From a virus, in the IMG/VR virus record IMGVR_UViG_3300008450_000593, positions 1 to 20,565 of that record: 20,565 nucleotides of DNA; one strand, written 5' to 3'. Numbering within the stretch: the stretch's first letter is position 1; every line of letters starts with the position of its first letter. Below, piece by piece: positions 7,236 through 12,946 of this stretch. The translations under genes were made by a program, and so were the position numbers. Below the pieces are notes generated by a model, which was not told where the DNA came from, made no database searches, and worked only from the letters and a program-made list of their open reading frames with translations.

Positions 7236-7961
7236 AGATTATTTTTTGATATTGAGGTTGCGCCAAACATTGGTTTGTTTTGGGATGCAGGGTATAAAAA
7301 GAACATCAGCCCTGAGAGTATAATTAAGGAGCGAGCTATTATCTGCATTTGTTACAAGTTTGAGGATGATGAGGAGGTACAATGGTTGACATGGGATAAG
7401 CGGCAGAACGACAAAGCCATGCTTATTGACTTCATTAAGGTTGCCAATACAGCGGATGAGATTGTCGGGCATAACGGTGACAAATTTGACCTCGCATGGA
7501 TCAGGACGCGATGCCTGTTTCATGGCATCCCCATGTTTCCTAAATATGTGACTGTTGACACACTCAAAATCAGCCGGTCAATGTTTAAGTTTAACAGCAA
7601 CAAACTGGACTACATTGCTAAGTTTTTGAACATCGGCGGAAAGTCACACACTGAGTACAGCATGTGGAGTGACATACTTTTAGACAATGACCGCAAACAG
7701 CTCGACAGGATGGTTGACTATTGTATTAATGATGTCGCGATATTGGAGGCTGTATACAAAGCAATGTCAAATCATATTCCGCCAAAAACACATTTTGGTA
7801 TGAGATTTGGCGGATCAAAGGACAATTGCCCTGAGTGCGGCTCTGATTCCTTATTAAAAGATGGATTGACATATTTGGTTAGTGGCTCAGTAAAACAGAG
7901 ATACCAGTGCAAAACATGCCATAAATACTTTACAGCCAATGAGAAAAAAAATAAAAATTGA
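7218..7961 (+). CDS. DnaQ-like 3'-5' exonuclease with C-terminal zinc ribbon
   Basis: A 247-residue protein. Exonuclease motifs are all visible: Exo I FFDIE (D11, E13), Exo II GHNGDKFDLAW (D91) and Exo III YCINDVAIL (Y168, D172). This places it among DEDD 3'-5' exonucleases, closest in feel to YprB/ribonuclease-H-like forms found as free-standing phage nucleases. Residues 204-234 form a Cys4 zinc ribbon (CPEC at 204-207, CKTC at 231-234) resembling the nucleic-acid-binding ribbons of IS1-type InsA proteins. ATG 7218 is preferred over an in-frame TTG at 7197. It overlaps the next gene by 23 nt. Its place inside the lysis region is unexpected; host DNA turnover or recombination are possible roles. 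Confidence 0.8.
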   Translation: MRTHRKRLFFDIEVAPNIGLFWDAGYKKNISPESIIKERAIICICYKFEDDEEVQWLTWDKRQNDKAMLIDFIKVANTADEIVGHNGDKFDLAWIRTRCLFHGIPMFPKYVTVDTLKISRSMFKFNSNKLDYIAKFLNIGGKSHTEYSMWSDILLDNDRKQLDRMVDYCINDVAILEAVYKAMSNHIPPKTHFGMRFGGSKDNCPECGSDSLLKDGLTYLVSGSVKQRYQCKTCHKYFTANEKKNKN

Positions 7962-8292
7962 CCAATACAATTGTCAGCTCATTGTCATTCTTACTGATAA
8001 AATCAAAGAGGATACCAATAAGATATTCAAAAGCGATAAAATAAATCATCGCATTGATTACGAGATTGAGGGTATTTTTTTATCTCATGATTTAGACAAA
8101 TACTATCTGCTGTTAAGCTCACAGCATCTCAGCCACAACACAATCGCACATGAGGTGTATCATGCTGTTGTGAGGATTACTGAGGACAGGGACATAAATG
8201 ATGAGGAGTCACAGGCATGGTTGATGGGATATATCATTGAGTTAGTTTATCAATTTTTAAATAAAAAAAATGTCCAAATCAACATTAAATAA
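7939..8292 (+). CDS. HExxH zinc-metallopeptidase-like protein
   Basis: A 117-residue protein with an HEVYH motif (H71, E72, H75) in a helix preceded by 'LSHNTIA' and followed about 15 residues later by acidic 'NDEESQAWLMGYI' (E89/E90 as possible third zinc ligand). This arrangement, a minimal HExxH domain with a downstream Glu on the next helix, recalls ImmA/IrrE-like and SprT-like minimal peptidases and small phage proteins of that type. There is no signal peptide, so it is cytoplasmic unless exported another way. It overlaps its neighbours by 23 nt on each side, within the lysis cluster. Substrate unknown; a processing role on a lysis or virion protein, or on a host regulator, is possible. 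Confidence 0.6.
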   Translation: MRKKIKIDQYNCQLIVILTDKIKEDTNKIFKSDKINHRIDYEIEGIFLSHDLDKYYLLLSSQHLSHNTIAHEVYHAVVRITEDRDINDEESQAWLMGYIIELVYQFLNKKNVQINIK

Positions 8293-8743
8293 AATACTGC
8301 TGCTGTGCGTTATTATTGCAGGATGCTACACTCAAAAAACTGCGCTCAGGCATCTGCAAAAAGCAAAGCTCAAAGAGCCGGGAGTCACATCAAAGTTTGT
8401 GGCTGAGCAATATCCTCCTGCAATCAGCTCATCAGATACCGTCATCCGCATTGATACCGGGTACATCATGGTGCCAGTTTACAATACTGATACAATACAT
8501 TTAACACATTTCGAAAAGGGAGATGTTGTCAAAGTTGAAAAAATAAAGGTAGTCACAAAGGTTGTGACGGTTACCAATAAGGTCATCGACTCAGCGCGAA
8601 TGAGCAGTTTGATGTATCAATTGAGTCAATGTAAAACAGACAAAGACCGGTCTAAAGACAAAAGCAATAAGCTCATTTTTTGGCTGTTGGTACTACTCTG
8701 TGTTGTGCTATTACTTAACCTACTTAAATACATTATCAAATGA
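8270..8743 (+). CDS. Putative unimolecular spanin (lipoprotein with C-terminal membrane anchor)
   Basis: A 157-residue protein with a lipoprotein signal (basic start, hydrophobic ILLLCVIIAG, lipobox IAGC with lipidated C19), a polar central domain of about 110 residues rich in Lys and Val ('VVKVEKIKVVTKVVTVTNKV'), and a strong C-terminal membrane helix at about 132-153 ('LIFWLLVLLCVVLLLNLLKY'). An outer-membrane lipid anchor plus an inner-membrane C-terminal helix in one chain is the defining architecture of u-spanins such as phage T1 gp11, which fuse the two membranes in the last step of lysis. It overlaps the endolysin by 4 nt (ATGA). The known T1 protein is slightly shorter (about 131 residues). 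Position +2 is Tyr, so no inner-membrane retention Asp is present. Confidence 0.65.
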   Translation: MSKSTLNKILLLCVIIAGCYTQKTALRHLQKAKLKEPGVTSKFVAEQYPPAISSSDTVIRIDTGYIMVPVYNTDTIHLTHFEKGDVVKVEKIKVVTKVVTVTNKVIDSARMSSLMYQLSQCKTDKDRSKDKSNKLIFWLLVLLCVVLLLNLLKYIIK

Positions 8744-9246
8744 TTGCAGTAACATCACCGGGAGCGGAGGCTATTATCAAACATTGGGAGTCAAAGCCAT
8801 TATTGAAAGACAAAAGATGGCTCGCATATATACTGGCCACAGCATACCATGAGACAGCTCACACGTTTGATCCTGTGCGCGAGATAGGCAGAGGCAGGCT
8901 CAGACCATACGGACGCAAAAGGAAGTTAACCGGTGAGCCATACACCATTGACCAAATCTACTATGGGCGCGGTCATGTGCAGCTGACATGGTACGAAAAC
9001 TATGAGAAGTTTGGCAGGCTGTTAAAAATTGACTTACTCAACAATCCTGACCTTGCACTGGAGATGAGCACATCAATACGCATCATGTATTTAGGCATGA
9101 CGCGTGGGCTATTTACAGGCGTAAATTTGGGCAGATATTTCAATGATGAGCGTGAGGATTGGGTGAATGCGAGAAAGATAATAAACGGCTTAGATTGTGC
9201 TGATAAAATTGCAGAATATGGCAAAGAATTTTTAACTTTGATCTGA
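8740..9246 (+). CDS. GH19 chitinase/lysozyme-type endolysin
   Basis: A 168-residue single-domain enzyme predicted to cleave peptidoglycan glycan chains. The GH19-like signature is clear: 'ATAYHETAHTFDPVREIGRG' with catalytic Glu E38 and a second acidic residue E48, then 'YYGRGHVQLTWYENYEKFG', 'LLNNPDLALE' and 'NARKIINGLDCADKIAEYG', all typical of phage chitinase-like lysins. There is no signal peptide or cell-wall-binding domain, so release depends on a holin. It starts in an ATGA overlap with the spanin candidate and is the last gene before the terminator at 9277, closing the late operon. Confidence 0.88.
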   Translation: MIAVTSPGAEAIIKHWESKPLLKDKRWLAYILATAYHETAHTFDPVREIGRGRLRPYGRKRKLTGEPYTIDQIYYGRGHVQLTWYENYEKFGRLLKIDLLNNPDLALEMSTSIRIMYLGMTRGLFTGVNLGRYFNDEREDWVNARKIINGLDCADKIAEYGKEFLTLI

Positions 9247-9276
9247 TTTGTTTTTGGGGATTACGTTTTTGATTTT

Positions 9277-9306
9277 AGCCCGGTGTTTCTACATTGGGCT
9301 TTTTTA
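9277..9306 (+). terminator. Rho-independent terminator ending the lysis cluster
   Basis: A 10-bp stem (AGCCCGGTGT at 9277-9286 with ACATTGGGCT at 9291-9300, two G-T wobbles) has a TTCT loop and is followed by a T-run. It lies 30 nt after the endolysin stop and marks the boundary between late and early regions. Confidence 0.85.
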
Positions 9307-9364
9307 TACCCCATCGCATATAAATTGCGTCAAATCATTGATATTATACCCTATCGCATATAAA
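9305..9364. repeat. Pair of 20-nt direct repeats, 40-nt period
   Basis: TATACCCYATCGCATATAAA occurs at 9305-9324 and 9345-9364, differing at one position (C at 9312, T at 9352) and spaced exactly 40 nt, close to four helical turns. The location between a terminator and the first early promoter suggests binding sites for a replication initiator or a regulator. They do not match the Bacteroidetes promoter consensus. Confidence 0.7.
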
Positions 9365-9423
9365 ATAACATGTCGTAAAAGTCACACATTAATATGGTTT
9401 TGGCCTGTTAATGACGCATTATC

Positions 9424-9458
9424 TGTACGTTTTTGTACCGTACAAACAACCGTACAAA
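9424..9458. promoter_or_regulatory. GTAC palindrome cluster, operator-like
   Basis: A perfect 15-bp palindrome TTTGTACCGTACAAA (9432-9446) is followed by a second copy of the ACCGTACAAA half (9449-9458) and preceded by a degenerate TGTACG (9424-9429). The two ACCGTACAAA copies are 12 nt apart. It lies about 85 nt upstream of the promoter at 9543 and next to an AT-rich stretch, consistent with an operator array or an origin element. Confidence 0.55.
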
Positions 9459-9542
9459 TATATTTTTTATTTTAATAACCATTGATTTCATTGCGTTTCA
9501 TCGGTTTCTATTTTACTACTATAAAAAAAAGTATTAAAAATG

Positions 9543-9573
9543 TTTGGAAAATAGAATTGAGGTTGTATCTTTG
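9543..9573 (+). promoter_or_regulatory. Bacteroidetes-type promoter for the early region
   Basis: TTTG at 9543-9546 and TATCTTTG at 9566-9573 match the -33 TTTG and -7 TAnnTTTG consensus, with a 19-nt spacer. Transcription should start near 9580, giving a short A-rich, unstructured leader to the ATG at 9613. It is the clearest promoter in the window and points to host sigma-ABfr-type recognition, as expected for early expression. Confidence 0.75.
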
Positions 9574-9612
9574 ATTTATCAAACAAACAATAACAATCTA
9601 AAACTAAAAACA

Positions 9613-9915
9613 ATGACAACTAAAAAAATCACAATGGCTTCAGTAAAATCATTTGTAAAGAAAAATTTTAATGGTCTTTATATAAAATTAGATGGTTCTT
9701 TTGACGGAATGATTGACGGAATAGATTGGAAAAAAGATTCTCAATTTGTTAAAGCCGATTTAGATACTCAACATTATGAGCATACATTAGGAATAAAAGG
9801 TGCTTGGTTTGTAGGTAGAAGTAATGATTTTTTTACTAAAATTGAAAATGAATCTTTTGAAGGTATCAAAGTTTCAAATTCTTGTGGATACTTTACAATA
9901 GCAATAAAAAAATAA
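9613..9915 (+). CDS. Small hypothetical protein, first early gene
   Basis: A 100-residue soluble protein beginning MTTKKITMASVKSFVKKNF and continuing 'LYIKLDGSFDGMIDGID'. I have an impression of similar small proteins in Bacteroidetes mobile elements but cannot name a family. It is AT-richer than the structural genes and uses mostly GAA for Glu where those strongly prefer GAG. It sits directly behind the promoter at 9543-9573 and its A-rich leader, so it is probably made early and abundantly, suggesting a host-takeover or regulatory role. ATG 9613 is chosen because the in-frame extension to 9544 would cover the promoter. Confidence 0.65.
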   Translation: MTTKKITMASVKSFVKKNFNGLYIKLDGSFDGMIDGIDWKKDSQFVKADLDTQHYEHTLGIKGAWFVGRSNDFFTKIENESFEGIKVSNSCGYFTIAIKK

Positions 9916-9969
9916 TCTTACAGGGGCGCAGCATCCTATCAACTGCGAAAAATCAAAATCAAAAACAAC

Positions 9970-10062
9970 ATGAAAAAAGCAATCATCATCATCGGCCTGT
10001 ACATCGGCATTCTCGCAGTCATCGCATTCACACATTTTATTCACCAAATATTTCATTCATGA
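9970..10062 (+). CDS. 30-residue single-span membrane peptide
   Basis: A short ORF starting MKKAIIIIGLYIGILAVIAF and ending HQIFHS. Two basic residues precede a single hydrophobic span of about 17 residues and a His/Phe-rich tail. It is preceded by the A-rich leader AAAATCAAAAACAA, also found before the ATG at 12749, and its stop overlaps the next start (ATGA), both features of genuine genes here. Small early membrane peptides of phages often act in superinfection exclusion or inhibition of host membrane processes, but nothing specific is visible. Confidence 0.5.
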   Translation: MKKAIIIIGLYIGILAVIAFTHFIHQIFHS

Positions 10063-10229
10063 AAAAAGGCAGAAAACCATTATCAGACAAAAAACAACCA
10101 GTAACAATTTTTGTGAGACAATCACTCATCAATCAACTGGGCATCGACAACCTCAAAAACAAATTAAATGCGACTATTCAACATCAACAATGCGCTCCTC
10201 AAAGAGAGACAAATCAAAGTATTTGTTGA
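10059..10229 (+). CDS. Ribbon-helix-helix-like small DNA-binding protein (tentative)
   Basis: A 56-residue protein starting MKKGRKPLSDKKQPVTIFVR. The basic 'KKGRKPLSDKKQ' arm followed by strand 'PVTIFVRQ' and helices 'SLINQLGIDNLKNKLNATI' matches the pattern of short ribbon-helix-helix-type proteins seen in Bacteroidetes phages. The last 18 residues overlap the next gene by 62 nt in the +1 frame and look unstructured. If it binds DNA, the operator-like palindromes at 9432-9458 are an obvious place to look. ATG 10059 overlaps the preceding stop. Confidence 0.5.
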   Translation: MKKGRKPLSDKKQPVTIFVRQSLINQLGIDNLKNKLNATIQHQQCAPQRETNQSIC

Positions 10230-10440
10230 TCCTAATGATGCGGGCAAGTGGGGAGCATTAACATCATTCCACATCGACAATGATAAATTCACTAATTTCC
10301 TGCATGATACATTGGCTATTGATGGCAGTGTACAGGATTACTTTGCAGAGAATAAACTTGACATCATCATCGATGGGATATATTGTTACCTAATTTATGA
10401 CAATGAAATCATCACCAATGACCAAAAAACGCCAGCGTAA
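10168..10440 (+). CDS. Small hypothetical protein
   Basis: A 90-residue soluble, acidic protein: 'MRLFNINNALLKERQIKVFV', then 'WGALTSFHIDNDKFTNFLHD' and 'LDIIIDGIYCYLIYDNEIIT'. No known motif is evident. It overlaps the preceding small gene by 62 nt, so a later start is possible, but no other good in-frame ATG exists before the conserved-looking body. It belongs to the early block of small unknown proteins. Confidence 0.5.
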   Translation: MRLFNINNALLKERQIKVFVDPNDAGKWGALTSFHIDNDKFTNFLHDTLAIDGSVQDYFAENKLDIIIDGIYCYLIYDNEIITNDQKTPA

Positions 10441-10494
10441 AAAAGAATACTACCGACCTTTAATCAATCAATTGTTAATCAAATCAAATTACCC

Positions 10495-11241
10495 ATGTCA
10501 AATTATTTCATCAACACCAACACGAAACAAATCACGTTCACTGACAATCGATTTTATGCAACTGGTGATGGGCATCATGTGCCTTCCGTTACAACAATTT
10601 TGCAGGCTTATCCTAAGGATGCGCATTTTTTCAAATGGCTTAAAGAGGTAGGCGAGGATGCCGACACCATCAGGGATGAGGCAGGGCGCAGGGGTAGCAT
10701 AGTTCACAAATTGACTGAGGAGTATGATGCCGGGATGGAAATCAACCTCCTCAACACCGATGGCAATATCGGATACAAGCTCGCGGAGTGGTCAATGTTT
10801 GAGAGATATGTGCAGTTTCGCAAATCACATGAGTTTGAGGTACTGCTCAGCGAGGTTAATATTGTTGATCCTAAGCTCGGATTTGCCGGTACTATTGACC
10901 GCGTCATCCGTTACAATGGCAAAAACATCCTGCTCGACATTAAGACATCCAATGCCATACATGATCAGTACTGGTTGCAGTTAGCCGCATACGCTGAGCT
11001 GTACAAAAAGAACATCAAAGGGAAAGGCAAACAAATCGATGCAGTGGCAATCCTTTGGCTCAATGCAAAGACACGTACAGAGAAGCAATTTCAGGGCATT
11101 GGTTGGCAGTTAGTGTTCAGAGACAACGCAGAGCGTCCAAATGACATGAAGCTGTTTAAAGCGACTCAGGAGCTTTGGAGAGCACAAAATAAAACTTTGC
11201 AACCTAAATCATTACAATACAACATATCCCACAAATTATGA
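10495..11241 (+). CDS. PD-(D/E)XK nuclease (RecB/Cas4-like exonuclease)
   Basis: A 248-residue nuclease. The catalytic signature of the PD-(D/E)XK superfamily is readable: H71 in 'RGSIVHKL', E120 in 'LLSEVNIVD', D135 in 'GFAGTIDRVI', 'LLDIKTS' with D148 and K150, and motif IV 'QLAAYAELY' (Q162, Y166) typical of RecB, AddB, Cas4 and lambda-exonuclease relatives. The opening segment 'HHVPSVTTILQAYP' is also typical of phage RecB-like proteins. It likely degrades DNA ends for recombination, working with the ssDNA-binding-like and helicase proteins downstream. It ends in an ATGA overlap with the next gene. Confidence 0.85.
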   Translation: MSNYFINTNTKQITFTDNRFYATGDGHHVPSVTTILQAYPKDAHFFKWLKEVGEDADTIRDEAGRRGSIVHKLTEEYDAGMEINLLNTDGNIGYKLAEWSMFERYVQFRKSHEFEVLLSEVNIVDPKLGFAGTIDRVIRYNGKNILLDIKTSNAIHDQYWLQLAAYAELYKKNIKGKGKQIDAVAILWLNAKTRTEKQFQGIGWQLVFRDNAERPNDMKLFKATQELWRAQNKTLQPKSLQYNISHKL

Positions 11242-11468
11242 GATACACAGAACAAATACTAACTGGTAAACACAAAATGTATATTCACTATACACAATAC
11301 ACCAACAGCGACACACGCGTTGAGGAGTGTCATGGATACCATACCTTTGAGGACATCCGCGTCAAAAATGTCATTGAGAAAATATTTATCAATGTAAATG
11401 ACTTTGAGATTGACATCACCGACAGGCTAACACAATTAGAAATCGAACAAATCAGCGAAAATCTATGA
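11238..11468 (+). CDS. Small hypothetical protein
   Basis: A 76-residue protein with mixed alpha/beta character ('KHKMYIHYTQYTNSDTRVEE', 'YHTFEDIRVKNVIEKIFI', then an acidic C-terminal helix). No signal peptide, membrane span or metal motif is visible. It is joined by ATGA overlaps to both neighbours, so it is part of the nuclease operon. Function unknown. Confidence 0.6.
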   Translation: MRYTEQILTGKHKMYIHYTQYTNSDTRVEECHGYHTFEDIRVKNVIEKIFINVNDFEIDITDRLTQLEIEQISENL

Positions 11469-11686
11469 AACACATTATCATGATTTTATTTGTTGCATTC
11501 ATAGTGGCTGTCATCATGTACATCAATACTGATCTCAAATCAAAGAGGGATATTGAGAGGCTGCAATCAGACATCACGCAGCTTGAATATCAAATATCCC
11601 GGTATGAAATAGCCATTGATAACCTACAGGAAACTGACACAGCTCAATACAATAATTTTTTAACCTATTTAAACAACTGCGAATGA
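11465..11686 (+). CDS. Membrane-anchored coiled-coil small protein
   Basis: A 73-residue protein with one N-terminal membrane helix (residues about 4-20, 'IIMILFVAFIVAVIMYI') and a heptad-like helical domain ('IERLQSDITQLEYQISRYEI' continuing to 'AIDNLQETDT'). The topology resembles small phage anchors and Rz-like inner-membrane proteins, but it sits in the early replication operon rather than the lysis cluster, so membrane attachment of a replication or takeover factor is as likely. ATGA overlaps link it to genes on both sides. Confidence 0.6.
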   Translation: MKHIIMILFVAFIVAVIMYINTDLKSKRDIERLQSDITQLEYQISRYEIAIDNLQETDTAQYNNFLTYLNNCE

Positions 11687-11901
11687 CAGGCAAAGCAAAA
11701 ATAATCGGCAATGATGCTTACATCATTGTGATTGAAAATGATTGGGAGACAATGTATCCCATTTGGCCGGGTGATCAGGTTGTTGATGGTGATGTTTATG
11801 AGTTTAAATTTATTGATGAGTTCACAAATCCTGAATTATTTTTAAATGTAGGATGGGGCGATTCTGAACAATACGCAAAAATAATAAGTCATGATAATTG
11901 A
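11683..11901 (+). CDS. Small acidic hypothetical protein
   Basis: A 72-residue acidic protein with a compact beta pattern ('KAKIIGNDAYIIVIENDWET', 'PGDQVVDGDVYEFKFIDEF', 'LNVGWGDSEQYAKII'). Acidic, strand-rich early phage proteins of this size are sometimes DNA mimics or inhibitors, but no family is recognised. It overlaps the previous gene by 4 nt and the next by 11 nt. Confidence 0.55.
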   Translation: MTGKAKIIGNDAYIIVIENDWETMYPIWPGDQVVDGDVYEFKFIDEFTNPELFLNVGWGDSEQYAKIISHDN

Positions 11902-12622
11902 GTACATCAAATGTCCACACTGCGAGGTAACACATGAAAGTGTTGAAGCATACAAAAACAACTTTGCAAATGGTAATGGTTTTCATATCACATTCACATG
12001 CATAAATTGTGGCCGAAAATCACACATCAAAAAAGAATTATTAAACGCTGACAGCGTAACTGTCAAACCAACAATTATGGGAGCAATAAACAAATCTGCC
12101 GCCATTACATTCCTGACCATCACTGATGGTAGGATTTGCCGCCGCGTAAGTGCTCCGACTGCAACATCAGTCGAGAGAGTCAACAAAGTTGGCAACACCG
12201 TCCATGAGGAGTATTACTCAGGATGGGAGGGAACAATCACTAGTATAACCACAAAGGACAGCGACTACGGTAAAAACTGGGAGATTACTCTGACTGATGG
12301 AGACGGTACTGCTGTGCTGTCAATGGGTTACTCCTCAGGTTACTCAGCCGCGTTTTTAAAGACACTGCCGAACATTGACCTATCAAAGCCGGTAACATTG
12401 TCACCGAAATTGCAAACCATCGGAGACAAGAAAAAAGCCACAATGTTTGTCAATCAGGGAGGTGCTGCATTAAAATGGTACTACACTAAAGACAACCGCA
12501 ATGGCTTGCCTGAGCTTAAGAAATTAAAAGTGAAAGGCAAAGACACATGGGATGACTCCGACATGATGGAGTTTCTTGAAAAGATGGTTGCTGAGAAATT
12601 TAATGAGGAAGCTCCATTTTAA
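11891..12622 (+). CDS. Putative ssDNA-binding protein with N-terminal zinc ribbon
   Basis: A 243-residue protein. Residues 8-40 form a Cys4 zinc ribbon (CPHC at 8-11, CINC at 37-40). From about residue 63 ('MGAINKSAAITFLTITDGRI') it becomes beta-rich with an OB-like rhythm ('YSGWEGTITSITTKDSDYGK', 'WEITLTDGDGTAVLSMGY') and ends in an acidic tail ('WDDSDMMEFLEKM', 'FNEEAPF'). The beta core and acidic end are typical of phage ssDNA-binding proteins, whose tails recruit partners. An internal ATG at 12077 would give a 181-residue form without the ribbon. It sits between a RecB-like nuclease and a helicase, which fits recombination or replication. The SSB role is inferred from pattern and context. 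Confidence 0.55.
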   Translation: MIIEYIKCPHCEVTHESVEAYKNNFANGNGFHITFTCINCGRKSHIKKELLNADSVTVKPTIMGAINKSAAITFLTITDGRICRRVSAPTATSVERVNKVGNTVHEEYYSGWEGTITSITTKDSDYGKNWEITLTDGDGTAVLSMGYSSGYSAAFLKTLPNIDLSKPVTLSPKLQTIGDKKKATMFVNQGGAALKWYYTKDNRNGLPELKKLKVKGKDTWDDSDMMEFLEKMVAEKFNEEAPF

Positions 12623-12629
12623 TTAACTA

Positions 12630-12727
12630 AGGCGGTGCAATGGTTCATCTAAAGAAAAGACCGGTATACCTTATTTGCCGGAATGAGTGATTGAAAAGCA
12701 GCTCACCATATTTACCGCCTATTTTTA
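12630..12727 (+). ncRNA. Candidate structured RNA in the 12623-12748 gap
   Basis: A 7-bp closing stem (AGGCGGT at 12630-12636 with ACCGCCT at 12714-12720) is followed by TATTTTT-type T residues. Inside it, after a 3/4-nt internal loop, ATGGT (12640-12644) pairs with ACCAT (12705-12709), and CCGG at 12661-12664 can pair with CCGG at 12678-12681. A 16-codon ORF starts at 12640 (MVHLKKRPVYLICRNE). It could be a large-loop terminator, a leader regulating the helicase operon, or a small RNA. It lacks a T-arm and is not a tRNA. The pairing is suggestive, not proven. Confidence 0.3.
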
Positions 12728-12748
12728 CAACCTTTAAAATCAAAAACA

Positions 12749-12946
12749 ATGCAATACTTATTTTTACGTGATGACCTTAAATTTTTAACGCAGTCAGAGA
12801 TTGACTTTGAGATTGTCAAAACAAAATTGGATGATCCACACTGGTGTGTGGTCGAAATCAGATACTGCCCTGATCTGCTGTTTAAAGCATTTCGCTCAGG
12901 TGTCCATTGTTCAATCGATAAAATAAACATCAATGACTTTGCGTGA
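12749..12946 (+). CDS. Small hypothetical protein upstream of the helicase
   Basis: A 65-residue protein starting MQYLFLRDDLKFLTQSEIDF and containing 'WCVVEIRYCPDLLFKAF'. No known motif. It is preceded by the A-rich leader AAAATCAAAAACAA, shared with the gene at 9970, and overlaps the helicase start by 14 nt, so it is probably the first gene of a helicase message and may couple its translation. Confidence 0.5.
   Translation: MQYLFLRDDLKFLTQSEIDFEIVKTKLDDPHWCVVEIRYCPDLLFKAFRSGVHCSIDKININDFA

Noticed and set aside
9305-9364. CRISPR-like repeat pair
   Set aside because: Only two units, a 20-nt spacer of the same low complexity and no cas genes; better seen as iterons or operators.
9927-9947. 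Small hairpin CGCAG/CTGCG after the 9613-9915 gene
   Set aside because: Only 5 bp with an 11-nt loop and no T-run; not a terminator and not significant.
10397-10651. 84-codon plus-strand ORF
   Set aside because: Its second half lies in another frame within the PD-(D/E)XK nuclease gene and its sequence shows no coherent domain; treated as a shadow. The 54-nt gap 10441-10494 is left unassigned.
12630-12720. tRNA, suggested by a 7-bp acceptor-like stem
   Set aside because: There is no TTCGA-type T-loop, no normal D-arm or anticodon arm spacing, and the length is wrong for a standard tRNA.
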